Source of the DNA: Paroceanicella profunda
GTDB taxonomy: Bacteria > Pseudomonadota > Alphaproteobacteria > Rhodobacterales > Rhodobacteraceae
Assembly: GCF_005887635.2 (NCBI RefSeq)
Contig: NZ_CP040818.1
Location: 1,828,501 to 1,892,500, forward strand
Reading direction: 5' to 3'
Length of the DNA: 64,000 bases
Shown: positions 62,197-64,000 of the stretch, piece after piece
Layout: the number at the start of each line of letters is the position of its first letter
How positions within the stretch are numbered: the stretch's first letter is position 1
The notes under the pieces: model-generated
What the model saw: only the letters and a program-made list of their open reading frames with translations
Databases searched by the model: none
What the model was told of the DNA's origin: nothing
Program-made: the position numbers and the translations under genes

Positions 62197-62985
62197 CTAG
62201 CGGCGCAGGGCCGACGCGCCGTTGGCCAGGCAGAACAGGGCCGCGGCGGCGAGGATGATCGACGGCCCGGCCGGGCTGTCGAGGGTGAAGGACAGCCACA
62301 GCCCGCCGATCACCGACACCGCCCCGACGACCCCCGCGCCGAGCACCATTGCTTCCGGCGTGCGGCTCAGCGGGCGGGCGGCGGCGGCGGGGATGATCAG
62401 CAGCGAGGTGATCAGCATCACCCCGACGATGCGCATCGCCAGCGCCACGAACAGCGCCAGCAGCAGGGTGAGCACCAGCCGGTCGCGCACCAGCGAGCCG
62501 CCCTCGGCCACCATCAGCTCCGGGCTGAGCGTGCCGTTCACCAGGCTGCGCCAGAACAGGCCGGTGACCGCGAGGATGAGCGCCCCGCCGGCGCCGATCA
62601 GGGCGAGGTCCTCCCATCCCACGGCGAGGATGTCGCCGAAGAGATAGGCCATGAGGTCCACCCGCACCCCCGGCAGCAGCGCGAGCGAGACCAGCCCCGT
62701 GGCGAGCGCCGCATGGGCGAAGACCCCGAGCACCGTGTCCATCGCGTAGCGGCCGGCGGCGGTGGCGGCGGTGACCGTGAGGGCCATGGCCGCGGCGAGC
62801 GCGGTGACCCCGAACATCACCGGCAGGCCGGCGAGCAGCCCGAGCGCCACGCCGAGCAGCGCCGCGTGCGAGGTGGCGTCGCCGAAATAGGCCATGCGCC
62901 GCCACACCACGAGGCAGCCGAGGGGGGCGGCCACCAGCGCGGCCACGATGCCGGCCAGCCCGGCGCGGATCAGGAAGTCATCCAT
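62197..62985 (-). CDS. znuB: Zinc ABC transporter permease ZnuB
   Basis: A 262-aa inner-membrane permease of the high-affinity zinc importer, with about eight transmembrane helices. It starts MDDFLIRAGLAGIVAALVAA and shows the family segments GCLVVWRRMAYFGDATSHAA, GVALGLLAGLPVMFGVTALA and VVGAVSVIGGLWLSFTLDSP. It is 17 bp downstream of znuC. znuA is not in the window and would be expected beyond zur. Confidence 0.95.
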   Translation of the reverse strand: MDDFLIRAGLAGIVAALVAAPLGCLVVWRRMAYFGDATSHAALLGVALGLLAGLPVMFGVTALAAAMALTVTAATAAGRYAMDTVLGVFAHAALATGLVSLALLPGVRVDLMAYLFGDILAVGWEDLALIGAGGALILAVTGLFWRSLVNGTLSPELMVAEGGSLVRDRLVLTLLLALFVALAMRIVGVMLITSLLIIPAAAARPLSRTPEAMVLGAGVVGAVSVIGGLWLSFTLDSPAGPSIILAAAALFCLANGASALRR

Positions 62986-63002
62986 GGCGGGGCGCGGCGG
63001 GG

Positions 63003-63893
63003 TCAGGAAGCTGCATGGTCGTGCCTGTGTTCGGGGCCGGGCGCGTCTCCGCCCTCCGGGCCGGGGCCGGTCGGGGGGAGGAGGGGCCGGGGGCCGGCCG
63101 CCGCGTCGCCATGGCGGGTGTGGGGGGCGTCGCTGCCATGGGCCTGCGCCGCGGCGGAGGCCGGGGCGGCTCCGGCCGCGGGGGCGTGGTCATGGCTGTG
63201 ATCGTGGTGATGGCGGTAGAGCGCGAAATCGGCGCGGGCGCCGAACATGCGGTGATAGGCCGGGTCGGCGGTCACGTGCTCCGGCGCGCCGGAGCAGCAG
63301 ACATGGCCGTTGAGGCAGATCACCCGGTCGCAGGCGCCCATCACCACGTGCAGGTCATGGCTCACCAGCAGGATGGCGACACCGCGCTCGGCGCGGATCT
63401 CCGACACCAGCCGGTAGAAGGCGGCTTCGGCGGGCTGGTCCAGGCCCTGGGTGGGCTCGTCAAGGATCAGCAGCTGCGGGTCCCGCAGCAGGGCGCGCGC
63501 CAGCAGCACGCGCTGCAACTCGCCCCCCGAGAGGTCGGAGAGCTGGGCGCCCTCCAGCCCCAGCGCGCCGACCCGGGCCAGCACCGCGTCCCGCGCGCCG
63601 TGCTTCAGCCCGCCGGAAAGCGACAGGAACCGGCCGACCCGCATCGGCATGGTCTTCTCGATCTGCATCTTCTGCGGCGTGTAGCCCAGGCGCAGCCCCG
63701 GGCGGCGCAGGATGCGGCCGGAACCGGCGTGCAGCGTGCCGATGAGCAGCCGCAGCAGCGTGGTCTTGCCGCCGCCGTTCGGCCCGATCAGCGTGACGAT
63801 CTCGCCCGGTGCCACGCTGAGGTCGATGTTCTCGAGAATGCTGCGCCCGCCCTGCCGGAAGGTGAGGGCCTCGGTCCGGATGAGGGCGGTCAT
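63003..63893 (-). CDS. znuC: Zinc ABC transporter ATP-binding protein ZnuC with a long His-rich tail
   Basis: A 296-aa ABC ATPase. Walker A is GPNGGGKTT (residues 37-45), the signature is LSGGELQRVLLARALL, Walker B is LLILDEPTQGLD, and the switch His is VSHDLHVV. The last 70 residues are an extension rich in His and Asp (YRHHHDHSHDHAP, then EHRHDHAAS at the very end), probably zinc-binding and longer than the usual ZnuC tail. The start overlaps the zur stop by 4 nt (ATGA), so zur, znuC and znuB are coupled. Confidence 0.95.
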   Translation of the reverse strand: MTALIRTEALTFRQGGRSILENIDLSVAPGEIVTLIGPNGGGKTTLLRLLIGTLHAGSGRILRRPGLRLGYTPQKMQIEKTMPMRVGRFLSLSGGLKHGARDAVLARVGALGLEGAQLSDLSGGELQRVLLARALLRDPQLLILDEPTQGLDQPAEAAFYRLVSEIRAERGVAILLVSHDLHVVMGACDRVICLNGHVCCSGAPEHVTADPAYHRMFGARADFALYRHHHDHSHDHAPAAGAAPASAAAQAHGSDAPHTRHGDAAAGPRPLLPPTGPGPEGGDAPGPEHRHDHAAS

Positions 63894-64000
63894 GCGGCGG
63901 CACAGGCGGTGCAGAGGCCGCGTGTCTCCACCGACATGCGTTCGACCAGGAAGCCGGTGCCCGCGGCCTCGCGCGCCAGCCGGTCCAGCGCCGGGGTCTC
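63890..64000 (-). CDS. zur: Fur-family zinc regulator Zur, C-terminal part (cut by the window end)
   Basis: Only the last 36 codons are present. The frame reads ETPALDRLAREAAGTGFLVE then RMSVETRGLCTACAAA, matching the C-terminal dimerisation domain of Zur, with the final CxxC of the structural zinc site (GLCTACA). It is upstream of znuC with a 4-nt overlap. The gene is complete only beyond base 64000. Assignment as Zur rather than Fur rests on the znuCB context. Confidence 0.82.
   Translation of the reverse strand, partial: ETPALDRLAREAAGTGFLVERMSVETRGLCTACAAA

Noticed and set aside
1..64000. tRNA, rRNA, transposase, integrase or phage genes
   Set aside because: I looked for T-loop-like GGTTCGANNC contexts with a matching acceptor stem and for IS/phage protein motifs and found none that hold up. 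An apparent T-loop at 4836-4845 lies within fdsA.

Overview
The window is a GC-rich (roughly 70%) stretch of an alphaproteobacterial chromosome, most likely from the Rhodobacterales/Roseobacter group. The main evidence is the set of family-level markers and their order: a complete regB-senC-regA redox regulatory locus, a DUF1013/TrcR protein, a DUF3035 lipoprotein next to lspA and paired M16 peptidases, a DUF1674 (SDHAF4-like) protein beside htpX-rsmB-heparinase-purH, and a divL-tsaE-amgK-murU-addB-addA run. I see no transposase, integrase, phage gene, CRISPR array, rRNA or tRNA. The window is ordinary core chromosome whose intergenic spacers are unusually rich in tandem repeats.

Layout. 0.4-10 kb: trkH (potassium uptake), a DMT exporter whose 3' end is tandemly duplicated, a molybdenum/tungsten NAD-dependent formate dehydrogenase (fdsA and a fused fdsG-fdsB) with a LysR regulator upstream, a MazG-like pyrophosphohydrolase and TrcR. 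10-18 kb: secreted RNase T2, a quinone oxidoreductase coupled to a branched-chain aminotransferase, a secreted intradiol dioxygenase, accD-folC, then two heptanucleotide arrays between folC and a convergent nucleotide-kinase-like gene. 18-34 kb: trxA, addA, addB, murU, amgK, tsaE and a divL-like PAS pseudokinase, all leftward, then regB and the divergent senC-regA. A full CtrA-type box lies between regB and the divL-like gene. 34-45 kb: galU, a second DMT transporter, a secreted alpha/beta-hydrolase peptidase, DUF1674, htpX, rsmB, heparinase II/III family, purH, lspA. 45-56 kb: DUF3035 lipoprotein, an active/inactive M16 peptidase pair, rbfA, truB, sulfotransferase, an orphan 115-aa protein, cspA, DUF1810 and ileS. 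56-64 kb: a secreted Tyr/Pro-rich repeat protein, ycjF-ycjX, truA, and znuB-znuC-zur, with zur cut by the window end.

How it fits together. RegB/RegA with SenC is the redox-responsive control of respiration and electron transport in this group. AddAB repairs double-strand breaks and is translationally coupled (4-nt and 1-nt overlaps) to MurU/AmgK, which recycle MurNAc directly to UDP-MurNAc. The divL-like gene heads the same leftward run and carries a CtrA-type site, which suggests that cell-cycle control could reach wall recycling and DNA repair.

The most unusual material is non-coding. Three heptamer arrays all fit the formula TGAGCNN and lie only between convergent genes. There is also a 55-bp inverted repeat pair around one array, a 98-bp tandem repeat that copies a gene's 3' end, an octamer array, several in-frame peptide repeats (AddA, YcjF, the secreted protein), and a 300-bp low-GC patch inside the ileS editing domain. 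All calls were made by reading the sequence; no database search was run.
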